Position numbers and translations under genes: made by a program
The notes under the pieces: model-generated
The model's database searches: none
What the model was told of the DNA's origin: nothing
What the model saw: only the letters and a program-made list of their open reading frames with translations
DNA from: an uncultured Prevotella sp.
GTDB taxonomy: Bacteria > Bacteroidota > Bacteroidia > Bacteroidales > Bacteroidaceae
Reading direction: 5' to 3'
NCBI GenBank assembly: GCA_900540885.1
Contig: UQHJ01000013.1
Span: forward strand, 1 to 46,042
Length of the DNA: 46,042 nucleotides
In this document: positions 1-7,758 of the stretch, in pieces
How the letters are laid out: every line of letters starts with the position of its first letter
How positions within the stretch are numbered: the stretch's first letter is position 1

Positions 1-129
1 ATGTTTCATTTTTCTAAATGATTGATATTCAATAAGTTGAAACATAAAAATGAAACATGAAAGATAAATCAAAGGTTCTGAAAACGTATGGATATCTGTT
101 CGATAAATTGCTGTTTGTAGTTCTCAACG

Positions 130-525
130 TCAATCCTTGCTTCGCGTATACGAGAAGTCGTTCACTTTTACGCAGGTTACACCATTAACGATTGACACTT
201 CCTCATTACCTTTCTTGGGGCGCCATACATTCGTGTTCTTCACCCTTTTGCAGAGTACAGAACTGCTCGACTGTGGAAAAATCTCAGCAAATGTACTGTC
301 AGGGCTATATATTAAGAATACACTCTCGGGACCATTATCAAAGCGTGTTCCCACTTCCCATAATCTAACGCAGCTATGCAAAGCATAGCTCCATGTATAA
401 CCGGCCGAACCAATGCAGCCATGTTCATCACGGTCACTTCCCACCAACTTACCAAAACTTGAATGAGCACAACTTGTGCAGATCATTCCTAAAGTTACAA
501 CGGCAATAAATATTAAGTGCTTCAT
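130..525 (-). CDS. Small uncharacterised lipoprotein
   Basis: About 131 residues starting at the Met encoded at 525. From there the protein opens with a lysine, a hydrophobic stretch and the lipobox ICTSC, so it should be a lipid-anchored envelope protein with Cys near residue 18. The open frame extends upstream to 618, but those 31 residues precede the signal peptide and look like leader. The mature part holds a Cys-containing motif, DEHGCIGSAGYTWS followed by a second Cys and RLWEVG. I associate this pattern with small secreted Bacteroidota proteins of unknown role. A third Cys (SVLC) lies further on. It is convergent with nothing and stands alone at the window edge, with 149 bases between it and the next gene. 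No function is claimed. Confidence 0.7.
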   Translation of the reverse strand: MKHLIFIAVVTLGMICTSCAHSSFGKLVGSDRDEHGCIGSAGYTWSYALHSCVRLWEVGTRFDNGPESVFLIYSPDSTFAEIFPQSSSSVLCKRVKNTNVWRPKKGNEEVSIVNGVTCVKVNDFSYTRSKD

Positions 526-573
526 AATCAAATAGTATTTTCCCAAATCTTTGCATAAGATAGGCTGCGGCTC

Positions 574-606
574 TGCATAACGTTCAAGCAAGCTTGACGT
601 TCTGCA
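574..606. promoter_or_regulatory. Imperfect palindrome in the leader of the small lipoprotein gene
   Basis: The arms TGCATAACGTTCAAGC and GCTTGACGTTCTGCA pair with one bulge and one mismatch, about 50 bases upstream of the lipoprotein start at 525. It could be an operator or an RNA hairpin in the leader. No clear promoter could be placed; a lone TATATTTG sits at 662-669 on the minus strand without a good upstream box. Confidence 0.3.
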
Positions 607-674
607 TTCGCCTTGCACTATCTTTGTTTTCGGTACTACAATCGTCCCAAAGTTGATATTGCAAATATAGGTAT

Positions 675-1730
675 TTATTTTTGAATAATATCTAACACAA
701 TAGGCAAGTGGTCACTATAGCCACCTTGATAATAAGGCCCTAAGTAGGTACGGAAGGGATGTACGCCCCCTTGTCCCGACTTGTCTGCTTGTAAAAGGAA
801 AGGAAAATCTATTAAACGACAAAAGTGTCCGTCTATCTCACGTATTAATAAAGGAGAAGAACGCAGCCAAAACGCACCGTTTACTATAAAGTGGTCTAAC
901 TGATTCCAAGTGCCCTGAAACTTATACGTACCACGCACGTCGGATTGGCCTTGAAGTCGGTGTGTCAAGAGATAAAGGTCGGAAGAAGAGATAAGAAGAG
1001 TCGTATCGGTCTGGCTGCATAGTTTTACTCCTAAGGTGTCTCTCAAGAAAGGCTCTGGGTAATAGCCATTAAAGTCGCCCGTAATGAGTACGTAAGGGTG
1101 TTGTCGGCGGTTGATGATGCTATCTGCCGCCTTGTGCGTACGCTGTGCCACCAATGAGCGGTAACGTTGCGCCTTCTCACCGCCACGACGACTTGGAAAA
1201 TGACATACGAATACGTCTAATGTGTCGCCTGTGATTAATTCGCCCACTACGTGCATCACATCACGCGTTACGTGCTGCTTAGCAGAAGGTGGCATAACGC
1301 GTATAGTGTCCTTCGATAAGAGACGAAATCGGTGGGGCAAATAGAGCAATGCTACGTTTATTCCGCGTGCATCAGCCGAATGGGTCATGACATATTCATA
1401 CCCCATGGACCACAATTTCGTTCGCCTCGTGAGGTCATACACTACACTATCATTCTCTACTTCTACCAATGCTACCAAGTCTACAGGCGTTGCGCCACCT
1501 ACAGCTGCTATCACCTTGCTTAGTCGAGAGAGTTTGGCCCAATAGCGCGCACTATTCCACTGATGGTCGCCTTGTGGTGTAAATTCTATATCTTGGTGTC
1601 CTGTAGCATGAAGGGTGTCAAACAGATTTTCGACATTATACTCCATTACGCGTAAGGCGCTACGAGGTTGGGCATAAGTCAGCAGCGTACAGCAATAAGC
1701 GATCAAATAGGCGAGGCTCCTTTTACTCAT
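675..1730 (-). CDS. Secreted endonuclease/exonuclease/phosphatase (EEP) family protein
   Basis: This protein has the DNase I-like EEP fold, which cleaves phosphodiester or phosphomonoester bonds with a divalent metal. Numbered from the upstream Met at 1745, the family signatures appear in order: EYNVENLFD (Asn37, Glu39), LVEVEN (Glu95), CHFPSRRGG (His182), TGDFNG (Asp224, Asn226) and a C-terminal YSDHLPI (Asp345, His346). All expected catalytic positions are present. The N terminus (MSKRSLAYLIAYCCTLLTYAQ) is a signal peptide, so it acts outside the cytoplasm. I use the second Met, at 1730, because it sits directly before the basic start of the signal peptide and leaves only an 8-base overlap with rlmH. 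A start at 1745 is possible. The overlap implies co-transcription with rlmH. The substrate cannot be read from sequence. Confidence 0.85.
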   Translation of the reverse strand: MSKRSLAYLIAYCCTLLTYAQPRSALRVMEYNVENLFDTLHATGHQDIEFTPQGDHQWNSARYWAKLSRLSKVIAAVGGATPVDLVALVEVENDSVVYDLTRRTKLWSMGYEYVMTHSADARGINVALLYLPHRFRLLSKDTIRVMPPSAKQHVTRDVMHVVGELITGDTLDVFVCHFPSRRGGEKAQRYRSLVAQRTHKAADSIINRRQHPYVLITGDFNGYYPEPFLRDTLGVKLCSQTDTTLLISSSDLYLLTHRLQGQSDVRGTYKFQGTWNQLDHFIVNGAFWLRSSPLLIREIDGHFCRLIDFPFLLQADKSGQGGVHPFRTYLGPYYQGGYSDHLPIVLDIIQK

Positions 1731-2196
1731 GATGATAGGGTTCACCTTTGAGTATAGTCATGGCTCGATAGAGTTGTTCAACAAAGAACAAGCGCACCAT
1801 TTGGTGGGAGAAGGTCATTTTCGAAAGTGACACTTTTTCTTTGGCCAAATTATATATAGTAGGTGAAAAACCATACGGGCCACCTACGATAAATACCAAT
1901 CGACGTGCTACCTGACTTTGTTTCTTTTCTAAATAAGCGGCAAACTCTATTGATCGAAACTCTTTACCTCCTTCATCGAGTAATACGACATAATCTCCCT
2001 CGCGCAACTGCTTTTGTAAGAGTTCACCTTCGCGTTCTTTTTGTTGCTCGGGGGTGAGTGCTTTTGTGTTTTTCAACTCTGGTATCACTTCCATTGTAAA
2101 GGGCATGTAGTGTGTCACGCGCTTGGCATACTCGTCAATTAAAGCTATCAAGTGCTTATCTATCGTTTTGCCTATTACTATAAATTGTACTTTCAT
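1723..2196 (-). CDS. rlmH: 23S rRNA (pseudouridine1915-N3)-methyltransferase RlmH
   Basis: RlmH is a small SPOUT-fold methyltransferase that methylates pseudouridine 1915 in helix 69 of 23S rRNA using S-adenosylmethionine, late in ribosome assembly. At 157 residues it has the usual family length. The trefoil-knot cofactor site is visible as VVLLDEGGKEF near residue 70 and VFIVGGPYGF near residue 102. The conserved C-terminal segment LSKMTFSHQMVRLFFVEQL ends in RAMTILKGEPYHHE, where the terminal His/Tyr residues define the family. Its 3' end overlaps the secreted EEP gene by 8 bases, so the two are probably one transcript. The start at 2196 begins MKVQFIVIGK, typical of the family. Confidence 0.95.
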   Translation of the reverse strand: MKVQFIVIGKTIDKHLIALIDEYAKRVTHYMPFTMEVIPELKNTKALTPEQQKEREGELLQKQLREGDYVVLLDEGGKEFRSIEFAAYLEKKQSQVARRLVFIVGGPYGFSPTIYNLAKEKVSLSKMTFSHQMVRLFFVEQLYRAMTILKGEPYHHE

Positions 2197-2230
2197 AAGA
2201 ATGCATTGATAAGCTTGGGACGTTTTAAGT

Positions 2231-2280
2231 TTTTAGGTTATGAGGTTATAAAACAAACTTTATAACCTCATAACCTAAAA
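2231..2280. terminator. Perfect 22-bp hairpin between the M6 protease and rlmH (family E)
   Basis: Arms at 2231-2252 and 2259-2280 pair perfectly around a six-base loop. The arms are built from the repeated unit GGTTATGA/GGTTATA. On the minus strand it lies between the end of rlmH at lower coordinates' neighbour and the M6 gene, 35 bases from the M6-proximal stretch, so it is best read as an intercistronic hairpin or terminator after rlmH. It belongs to the iterated-unit hairpins seen at several other gene ends. Confidence 0.6.
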
Positions 2281-2305
2281 AATAGAAACTCCCCAATTAT
2301 TAAAC

Positions 2306-4153
2306 TCATTTCACCACCTTACGACCCCCTACGATGTAAATGCCAGCTGGAGCTGTTGAGAGTGATGCGTGACGACGGCCTTGGAGGTCGTAGACTGCAG
2401 CAGATGAAGTAGGTTGCGTAGTAGTAATCGTGTTGATGCCTGTCAAGTTAGCATCCAAGTAGCTAAAGGTAATCGTGCCATTAGCTTGTTGCGTGATGTT
2501 ATAGATAGGACGTTGTAACTTGTCACCTGTAAAGAGCGTGGCTGCAGGAGTTGTATCGTCGGTGAAGGCATTGTGCAACTCGCCACCTATCGTGCAAGGG
2601 AAGAGGTCGTTGCGAATTCCCTCAAACAATTGAGCGAACGACATAGTCGCACTCGTGGTAGTACCCTCCTTTATATTGTCTGCTGGCACGAACTGCATGC
2701 GTTGGTGTGCCTCCTCCGTGTTGACCTTATTGCTACCCCAAACCGCAGCATCATAGTCAACGTGCGTAATGAATAAGCCACTACCCATCATCGCACCGTG
2801 CCAATCGTTCTTGACACGATTCTCAAGTAGGTAATATTCCTTATTATTATTCGGATTGCGTAGGACATAAGCACGAGGCTGATCATCACCTTGCGATCCG
2901 TCAAGGGGTAACAAAGTGGCATGTTGGGCCTCATCACCCAACTCTTTTACATCGAGCCACCCCATATAGCTACGCTCGTAAGCAGTGTACTCTACAGGAC
3001 GATAGCCATTTTGATAATACTGGCCATAGTCTAACAAGTCCCAGTAACCCATTGTAGCAAAGGAACGACTATTCTTCGTATTATAAAAGTCGGGCAAACC
3101 TAAGGCATGGCTAAATTCGTGGCAGAACAAACCGACACCGTCCATGTAAGTACTTACGATGTCATTTTCGTTCTTACCATAGTTTTGCAAGAGCTCATTA
3201 CCGATAAAGTAAGAGCGCACCTTGCTGGCCCCCTCATTTACGCTAAAAGCGCTTTGGCTAAATTTGGCCCAAAGATAGTTGGTCTGTCCATCTTCGAAAG
3301 AAGACTGTTGGCCAGGACCTGCAAACATCAAGATAACCATTGGCACCTCGTTTGTACCCTCTTCACAGAAGTCAGAGAAGTTGGCCGTCTTGCTGGCTTC
3401 AGCCAAGGCTTCACGTACGAAGGTGTTGATATTAGGGTCGATGCTACCATTGCTGCCGTCCTTACCATAGTAGGCATACCCATTTGACAACGTTACGTTG
3501 GCCACTACTTTGAAGTTAGGCTGAAACGCACCATTGCTTTGTGCCGTAAAGAAGTCACGTACTGAACCACGTGCTGCGGGTTCGTCGTGATAGCCCTCCT
3601 CGTTAAAGAAGCGTTCTACTTTAGCAGCAGTAATCGTATCTTGAAAAGCGCGATCAGCAAAGTTTACCATAACGACAGGCAACGTGGGTTGGCCAATACT
3701 CTTCACGGCACCATTAGCCGATTTACCATATTGTCCTAAACCATCAGCTGTCGAAGTGGCCAAGGCACGTGTTGAAGTCGTAGGCGTATTTAGGCGCAGC
3801 AGAGGAGTTGAAGGATTAAGTTCGTTTAAGAGTTCTGCAGCCTGAACAGACGTGAGCACCGATGCGGCATTGCGAATTGTCTTTGACAACTCGTTAGCGG
3901 CCAACTGTTGAGTCGCTACCATATTACCGTCTGCCGTTTGGGCAGCATAATAATAATGTCCGTCAGCAGCTGGTAGCACGGCACGGCCATCGGCCGTAGT
4001 GTAAAGTGTATAACGACCATTGCTCACAGAAGTGAGCGTAAGTTGAGTGCCATTAGGCTGTTGGTGCACAATCGTACGGCGCACAGGGAAGGTGGCATGT
4101 GCCGCTGTGGCCATGCCTAATGTTAAAAGTAAAGTGGTGAATATCTTTTTCAT
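2306..4153 (-). CDS. Secreted M6 family metalloprotease
   Basis: A 615-residue zinc metalloprotease of the M6 (immune inhibitor A-like) family. Numbered from the Met at 4153, HEFSHALGLPD puts zinc ligands at His345 and His349, the catalytic Glu at 346 and the third ligand candidate at Asp355. The downstream SFATMGYWDLLDYG resembles the Met-turn region. MKKIFTTLLLTLGMATAAHA is a signal peptide, and that is why I prefer 4153 over an upstream Met at 4171. The last 40 residues (AVYDLQGRR, then GIYIVGGRKVVK) form the C-terminal surface-sorting type tail frequent in Prevotella, so the enzyme is likely secreted or surface-attached. It stands alone between hairpins and NfeD. Its substrate, presumably host or dietary protein, is inference. 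Confidence 0.9.
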   Translation of the reverse strand: MKKIFTTLLLTLGMATAAHATFPVRRTIVHQQPNGTQLTLTSVSNGRYTLYTTADGRAVLPAADGHYYYAAQTADGNMVATQQLAANELSKTIRNAASVLTSVQAAELLNELNPSTPLLRLNTPTTSTRALATSTADGLGQYGKSANGAVKSIGQPTLPVVMVNFADRAFQDTITAAKVERFFNEEGYHDEPAARGSVRDFFTAQSNGAFQPNFKVVANVTLSNGYAYYGKDGSNGSIDPNINTFVREALAEASKTANFSDFCEEGTNEVPMVILMFAGPGQQSSFEDGQTNYLWAKFSQSAFSVNEGASKVRSYFIGNELLQNYGKNENDIVSTYMDGVGLFCHEFSHALGLPDFYNTKNSRSFATMGYWDLLDYGQYYQNGYRPVEYTAYERSYMGWLDVKELGDEAQHATLLPLDGSQGDDQPRAYVLRNPNNNKEYYLLENRVKNDWHGAMMGSGLFITHVDYDAAVWGSNKVNTEEAHQRMQFVPADNIKEGTTTSATMSFAQLFEGIRNDLFPCTIGGELHNAFTDDTTPAATLFTGDKLQRPIYNITQQANGTITFSYLDANLTGINTITTTQPTSSAAVYDLQGRRHASLSTAPAGIYIVGGRKVVK

Positions 4154-4223
4154 TTTTATTCTAATTCTCACATTAAATCAGTGTAAGCAAAGGCGACAAT
4201 TTGCCCATTCTTACATTTGCCCA

Positions 4224-4685
4224 TTAACCAAGCACACTAACTATGATTTGTGCTTCATTAACGCTGACGACGCGAATGGGTGTGCCAGGATTAATAAAAT
4301 CGCCTGACGACTTTACCTCCACCTGTTTGCCCGCTATCTCAGCATTACCGACTAAGGCCAAGCGGGTGAGGGCACGTCCAGTGTCACCCACCTTTATCGA
4401 TAGTTGTTCAGTGGTAGCATTGGTAGAATCAATAGAGGTGTGTAAACTCATGCGGTCAAACGTGCGCGAATGGGCTACACCATAAAGCAACAAGAATAGT
4501 ACTACGATGCCTATCACCAAAGCGCCACATGCCCAACCTAAACCATAAGCATCATATACTAAATAGATGTCAAACATAGCACAAGCGATAGAGCCTATGC
4601 CAGCTATGCCAAATCCGGGAATCACGAATGCTTCTAATAGTCCTAATACTAAGACCAATACAGCGATAACAATGATGAGTGTCAT
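4224..4685 (-). CDS. NfeD family membrane protein
   Basis: A 153-residue NfeD-like protein. The first 75 residues carry three to four hydrophobic helices with small-residue motifs (VIPGFGIAGIGS), and the rest forms the soluble OB-fold domain with VGDTGRALT, GKQVEV and GDFINPGTPIRVV. NfeD proteins usually partner with a stomatin/flotillin-type protein in membrane quality control, but no such partner lies beside it here. It is the short form that lacks the N-terminal ClpP-like protease domain. The gene is followed on its own strand by the M6 protease about 70 bases away, and its start abuts the family B repeat, so its promoter may lie in or beyond that repeat. Confidence 0.85.
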   Translation of the reverse strand: MTLIIVIAVLVLVLGLLEAFVIPGFGIAGIGSIACAMFDIYLVYDAYGLGWACGALVIGIVVLFLLLYGVAHSRTFDRMSLHTSIDSTNATTEQLSIKVGDTGRALTRLALVGNAEIAGKQVEVKSSGDFINPGTPIRVVSVNEAQIIVSVLG

Positions 4686-4701
4686 AAGGGTTGTGTTTTT
4701 T

Positions 4702-4889
4702 TAAAGGGTGGTTCTAATAATTCTGAAATAGGGATTTGTGCGCTATCGGAAGTGTATTTTTGAAAGTTTATGAGGGAGCATAGCGGGCTATGTGACCGAA
4801 CAAACTTTCAAAAAGACACTTTCGAGAGCGTACAAATCACATTTCAGAATAGCAGAACTCTAAAAACAGAATTTTTAGAACCACCCTAA
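4702..4889. repeat. Family B palindromic element, copy 1 (188 bp)
   Basis: An imperfect palindrome whose outer arms read AAAGGGTGGTTCTAA and TTTTAGAACCACCCT. A second copy of the same length and orientation lies at 29791-29978 and differs by about one base. Its centre holds GAGGGAGCATAGCGGGCTAT followed by GTGACCGA, between arms GAAAGTTT and AAACTTTC. That core is shared with family C copy 2. There is no coding capacity. Confidence 0.85.
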
Positions 4890-4891
4890 AA

Positions 4892-5018
4892 TAAGTAGGT
4901 GTTCAAAATTAGTTGATATGAATTGGTGCAGTATTTCGTTCTGGGCGAAAGAATGCGCCAAGGCATATCGACTAATTCTGAACATGATTATATAAACTAA
5001 TTTTTGAATACCTACTTA
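4892..5018. repeat. Family C element, copy 1 (127 bp, lacks the central hairpin)
   Basis: Bounded by inverted ends TAAGTAGGTGTTCAAAA and TTTTTGAATACCTACTTA. It is the reverse complement of the copy at 30050-30234 throughout, except that a 59-base central hairpin present there is missing here. It sits directly next to family B copy 1, with two bases between. Confidence 0.85.
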
Positions 5019-5078
5019 CTATTTAGGGTTACAAGATGATTAAGCTTCCTTATAATCTAAAGCTTCAAACCACTTTTA

Positions 5079-6029
5079 TTAATACGCTGCTCTATATTTA
5101 CCCTCTTCTTTATCGTCGAGCATTGATAGGTAAGAGGCATAACGTGAGGGAGCAAGTTGATGTGCTTCGAGTGCTGTTAATACGGCACAGCCGGGTTCGT
5201 GCGTATGCGTACAGTTGTTAAAACGGCAGTTGGCCGATATGGCAAAAATGTCGCGAAAGTAATGTGCCACCTCTTCTGGTTCCATATTAAACGTACCGAA
5301 ACCTTTCACACCAGGTATGTCAATCAAAGCACCAGCATGGCCAGGCAATTCGAAGAGTTCGCTAAAGGTAGTGGTGTGCATACCTGTGCCATGGGCATCA
5401 GATATTTGTGCCGTACGCACTTTGGCATCGGGTATGAGGAGATTGAGTAAGGTAGACTTTCCCACACCCGAATGACCTGCCAATAGGGTAGTTCTCCCCT
5501 CCAACTCTTCGCGCAACGCGTCAATGCCTTCATTATTAAGGGCCGAAATGCGATAACACTTATAACCTATATTGCTATAAAGTGCAAACCAATAGTCCAT
5601 GAGTTCGCGTTCCTCGTCTGTCAAGTCGTCAATCTTATTAAAGGCTATACATACGGGAACACGATAAGCCTCTGCCGATGCTAAGAAACGGTCGATAAAG
5701 GTGGTGCTCGTCTCGGGACGTGCAATGGTTACGACCAACAATGCCATGTCGACATTGGCAGCCAAGATATGGCTTTGCTTTGAGAGGTTAGAGGCTTTGC
5801 GAATAATGTAGTTGCGTCGTTCGTCTATTTCGGTAATAAATGCCGCAGTTTCTTCCTTCCCTTCGGTGCGTTGTTCCTTTATCGTCACGCCATCGCCTAC
5901 GGCTACAGGATTGGTAGAACGAATGCCCCGCAGACGAAAGTTGCCTTTCACCTTACATTCCACTATTCTCCCATCGTCTGTGCGCACTTCGTACCACGAA
6001 CCTGTACTTTTTATAACTTTTCCGTGCAT
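5079..6029 (-). CDS. rsgA: Ribosome small-subunit-dependent GTPase RsgA
   Basis: RsgA is a circularly permuted GTPase that binds the maturing 30S subunit and releases assembly factors on GTP hydrolysis. The 316 residues show an N-terminal OB domain (to about 80), the permuted G domain in order NKID (131-134, G4), GHSGVGKST (185-193, G1/P-loop), HTTT (218-221, G2 region) and DIPGVKGF (237-244, G3), and the C-terminal zinc finger with Cys268, Cys273, His275 and Cys281. All are intact. The start MHGKVIKSTGSWYEV is the family's normal N terminus. It lies 128 bases downstream of frr on the same strand, separated by a terminator, and carries a 16-bp perfect palindrome just upstream of its start. 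Confidence 0.97.
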   Translation of the reverse strand: MHGKVIKSTGSWYEVRTDDGRIVECKVKGNFRLRGIRSTNPVAVGDGVTIKEQRTEGKEETAAFITEIDERRNYIIRKASNLSKQSHILAANVDMALLVVTIARPETSTTFIDRFLASAEAYRVPVCIAFNKIDDLTDEERELMDYWFALYSNIGYKCYRISALNNEGIDALREELEGRTTLLAGHSGVGKSTLLNLLIPDAKVRTAQISDAHGTGMHTTTFSELFELPGHAGALIDIPGVKGFGTFNMEPEEVAHYFRDIFAISANCRFNNCTHTHEPGCAVLTALEAHQLAPSRYASYLSMLDDKEEGKYRAAY

Positions 6030-6052
6030 GCTTCTTTTTTGGAGAGTTTCGA

Positions 6053-6068
6053 GGTTGACATGTCAACC
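6053..6068. promoter_or_regulatory. 16-bp perfect palindrome upstream of rsgA
   Basis: GGTTGACATGTCAACC is a perfect dyad 24 bases upstream of the rsgA start, between it and the frr terminator. It is a candidate operator. No known regulator is assigned. Confidence 0.35.
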
Positions 6069-6077
6069 CAGAAACGC

Positions 6078-6122
6078 AAAAAGGCTTGTCGGCTTATCTA
6101 TGTGAGCCTAACAAGCCTTTTA
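6078..6122 (-). terminator. Terminator hairpin after frr
   Basis: AAAGGCTTGT at 6080-6089 pairs with ACAAGCCTTT at 6111-6120, with an inner GGCT/AGCC pair. On the minus strand the stem ends in a T-rich run, which fits an intrinsic terminator for frr. Confidence 0.7.
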
Positions 6123-6156
6123 GTATTTACACAATGTGCAACAGTGTGCTGTTACG

Positions 6157-6717
6157 TTACACTGTCATGATTTCTTTATTCTTAGCAGCGAGCAATTCTT
6201 CTATTTGCTTAATCTTCTTGTCATGAATCTTTTGAAGGTCGTTTTCAGCGTCCTTTTCTACGTCTTCAGCAAGTCCGTCCTTGATCGCCTTCTTTAGCTT
6301 ATCAATGCCGTCACGACGTGCATTGCGAATAGCGACTTTCGCCTCTTCTGCTTCCTTCGCGCACTGTTTTGTGAGTTGCTTACGGCGGTCCTCAGTCAAA
6401 GGAGGAATGCCCAAACGAATTACCTCACCATTATTCTCAGGCATGATACCGATAGTAGAGTCAATGATTGCTTTTTCGATTACGTGGAACATTGACTTTT
6501 CCCAAGGCTTAATAGCAATCGTACGTGAGTCGGGGGTGCTAACGGCGGCCACATTGTTGATGGGCACCATCGAACCGTATGAGTTCACGCGCAAGTCATC
6601 AAGAATATGTATGTTGGCCTTACCGGCACGAATTTGCGCAAGCGTTTCTTCAAGGTGAAGTACGCTCATGTCCATTTTATCCTCGCTGTCGCTGAGGCAC
6701 TTTTTTACGTCGAGCAT
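6157..6717 (-). CDS. frr: Ribosome recycling factor
   Basis: Frr binds the post-termination ribosome in the tRNA-like A-site position and, with EF-G, splits it into subunits. The 186-residue length is standard. Domain I's long helices and domain II are recognisable: LEETLAQIRAGKANIHILDDLRVNSYGS near the start, then IPPLTEDRRKQL near 125 and a charged helical C terminus. The bacterial neighbour pyrH, often beside frr, is absent; a family A palindrome lies upstream instead. A good promoter sits 71-103 bases upstream of the start and a terminator lies 35 bases downstream, so the gene is probably a single transcription unit. Confidence 0.97.
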   Translation of the reverse strand: MLDVKKCLSDSEDKMDMSVLHLEETLAQIRAGKANIHILDDLRVNSYGSMVPINNVAAVSTPDSRTIAIKPWEKSMFHVIEKAIIDSTIGIMPENNGEVIRLGIPPLTEDRRKQLTKQCAKEAEEAKVAIRNARRDGIDKLKKAIKDGLAEDVEKDAENDLQKIHDKKIKQIEELLAAKNKEIMTV

Positions 6718-6787
6718 TTACGTATATGTATTAATAGATGATTATTAGATTTTAGTGCAGTGGCTTGATAAATGTCACTAATTTCTG

Positions 6788-6820
6788 CAAACTTACAAAA
6801 AATCTACGAATTGCAACAAA
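6788..6820 (-). promoter_or_regulatory. Bacteroidota-type promoter for frr
   Basis: Minus strand: TTTG, 21-base spacer, TAAGTTTG, matching the TTTG/TAnnTTTG pattern of the Bacteroidota primary sigma factor. It implies a leader of roughly 65 bases. Confidence 0.65.
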
Positions 6821-6886
6821 TAGTGTCCAAAAAGCGTGTGCAAAATAATAAAATAACGAATACAGACATGCTTATTGACTGTGCGA

Positions 6887-7124
6887 CAAGCTGCAATTTG
6901 TCGGCCTAACGAGAATGAACATTAACGAAAAAATTAATGAAATAATTAATGTTCAAAACAACGCGCGAAGCGCATAACATAAATAGTTAACGTTTAAGTT
7001 TAGGCGCGCTTCGCGCGTTGTTTTGAACATTAATTATCATTAATTGAACATTAATTATTTCATTAATTTTTTTGTTAATTATTCGTTAATGTTCATTCTC
7101 ATTAGGTCGATAAATTGCAGTTTA
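6887..7124. repeat. Family A large palindrome, copy 1
   Basis: About 238 bases, nearly self-complementary end to end. The ends carry CTGCAATTTGTCGGCCTAAC and its complement, then GAGAATGAACATTAACGAA, iterated AATTAATG/TGTTCAATTAA runs and a GC-rich centre with CAACGCGCGAAGCGC. Its right end supplies the TAA stop codon of the flavin reductase gene. Copies 2 and 3 lie at 34041 and 41604. Confidence 0.85.
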
Positions 7125-7640
7125 TTTTACATATACCTTTTCTATCTCGACAATGTACATGGTGTGGAGCGAGCCGCCAGGTTGGTCATTGTACCAGCGT
7201 TCGAGAGCAGCTTTGTCGAGAAATTCCTCTGGAGTAAATTCTGAACGGAACATTTTGCGACCCTCAATGGTGAGGCGCGCTTCCTCATAAGTAATAGCAC
7301 CGTGTTCTGTCTCAATGGGGGTAAGACCAGTCTCTTTTACTTTATCAAAGTCGCGACCAGACTTTGAGCCACAGAAGTTGTACACCTTACGCATCGCTTC
7401 GTCATGACCTAAGAACGACAGTGTCAAGTGATCATTCTTTTCAATCAAAGGATAAGTGTAGCGTTCGGGGCGTATAAAGATGAAAGCAACAGGTTTGTTC
7501 CACAACCAACCGATACCACCCCATGAGGCAGTCATCATGTTAAAGTTGTCTTTTGTTCCACCCGTCACCAACATCCACTCTTTACCTATCAGTTCAAAAG
7601 CATTCTCCTGTGCTATTGCTTCAATTGTTACTTCTTTCAT
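7122..7640 (-). CDS. Flavin reductase family protein (FMN-binding split barrel)
   Basis: A 172-residue flavin reductase-like protein. These bind FMN or FAD in a split-barrel fold and reduce it with NAD(P)H, or serve as flavoproteins of unknown substrate. The typical segment LVTGGTKDNFNMMTASWGGIGWLWNKPVAFIFIRPERYTYPLIE, seen from about residue 24, matches the flavin phosphate-binding loop of the family. The following LSFLGHD and NFCGSKSGRDFDKVKETGL are also characteristic. It is a soluble cytoplasmic protein with no signal peptide. Its stop codon lies inside the terminus of a family A palindrome. It is separated from alaS by an iterated-unit hairpin, so joint transcription is uncertain. The exact reaction cannot be told. 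Confidence 0.85.
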   Translation of the reverse strand: MKEVTIEAIAQENAFELIGKEWMLVTGGTKDNFNMMTASWGGIGWLWNKPVAFIFIRPERYTYPLIEKNDHLTLSFLGHDEAMRKVYNFCGSKSGRDFDKVKETGLTPIETEHGAITYEEARLTIEGRKMFRSEFTPEEFLDKAALERWYNDQPGGSLHTMYIVEIEKVYVK

Positions 7641-7758
7641 GAGATATGAGTTTATGAGTTTAATAAGTTTATAAAGTTTAATGAGTTTACGAATTTAATC
7701 AGTTATAAAACTCATTAAACTCATAAACTCATTAAACTTATTAAGCTTATTAATCTTA
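7641..7758. repeat. Iterated-unit hairpin between alaS and the flavin reductase gene (family E)
   Basis: The gap is almost wholly made of 8-9 base units such as GAGTTTAT, GAGTTTAA and TAAGTTTA on one arm and ACTCATAA/ACTCATTAA on the other, giving a long A/T-rich hairpin. It starts right at the alaS stop and ends at the next start. It probably acts as an intercistronic RNA hairpin. Confidence 0.6.

Noticed and set aside
3107..3487. 126-residue plus-strand frame inside the M6 protease gene
   Set aside because: Shadow of the protease codons in another frame; no domain and no promoter.
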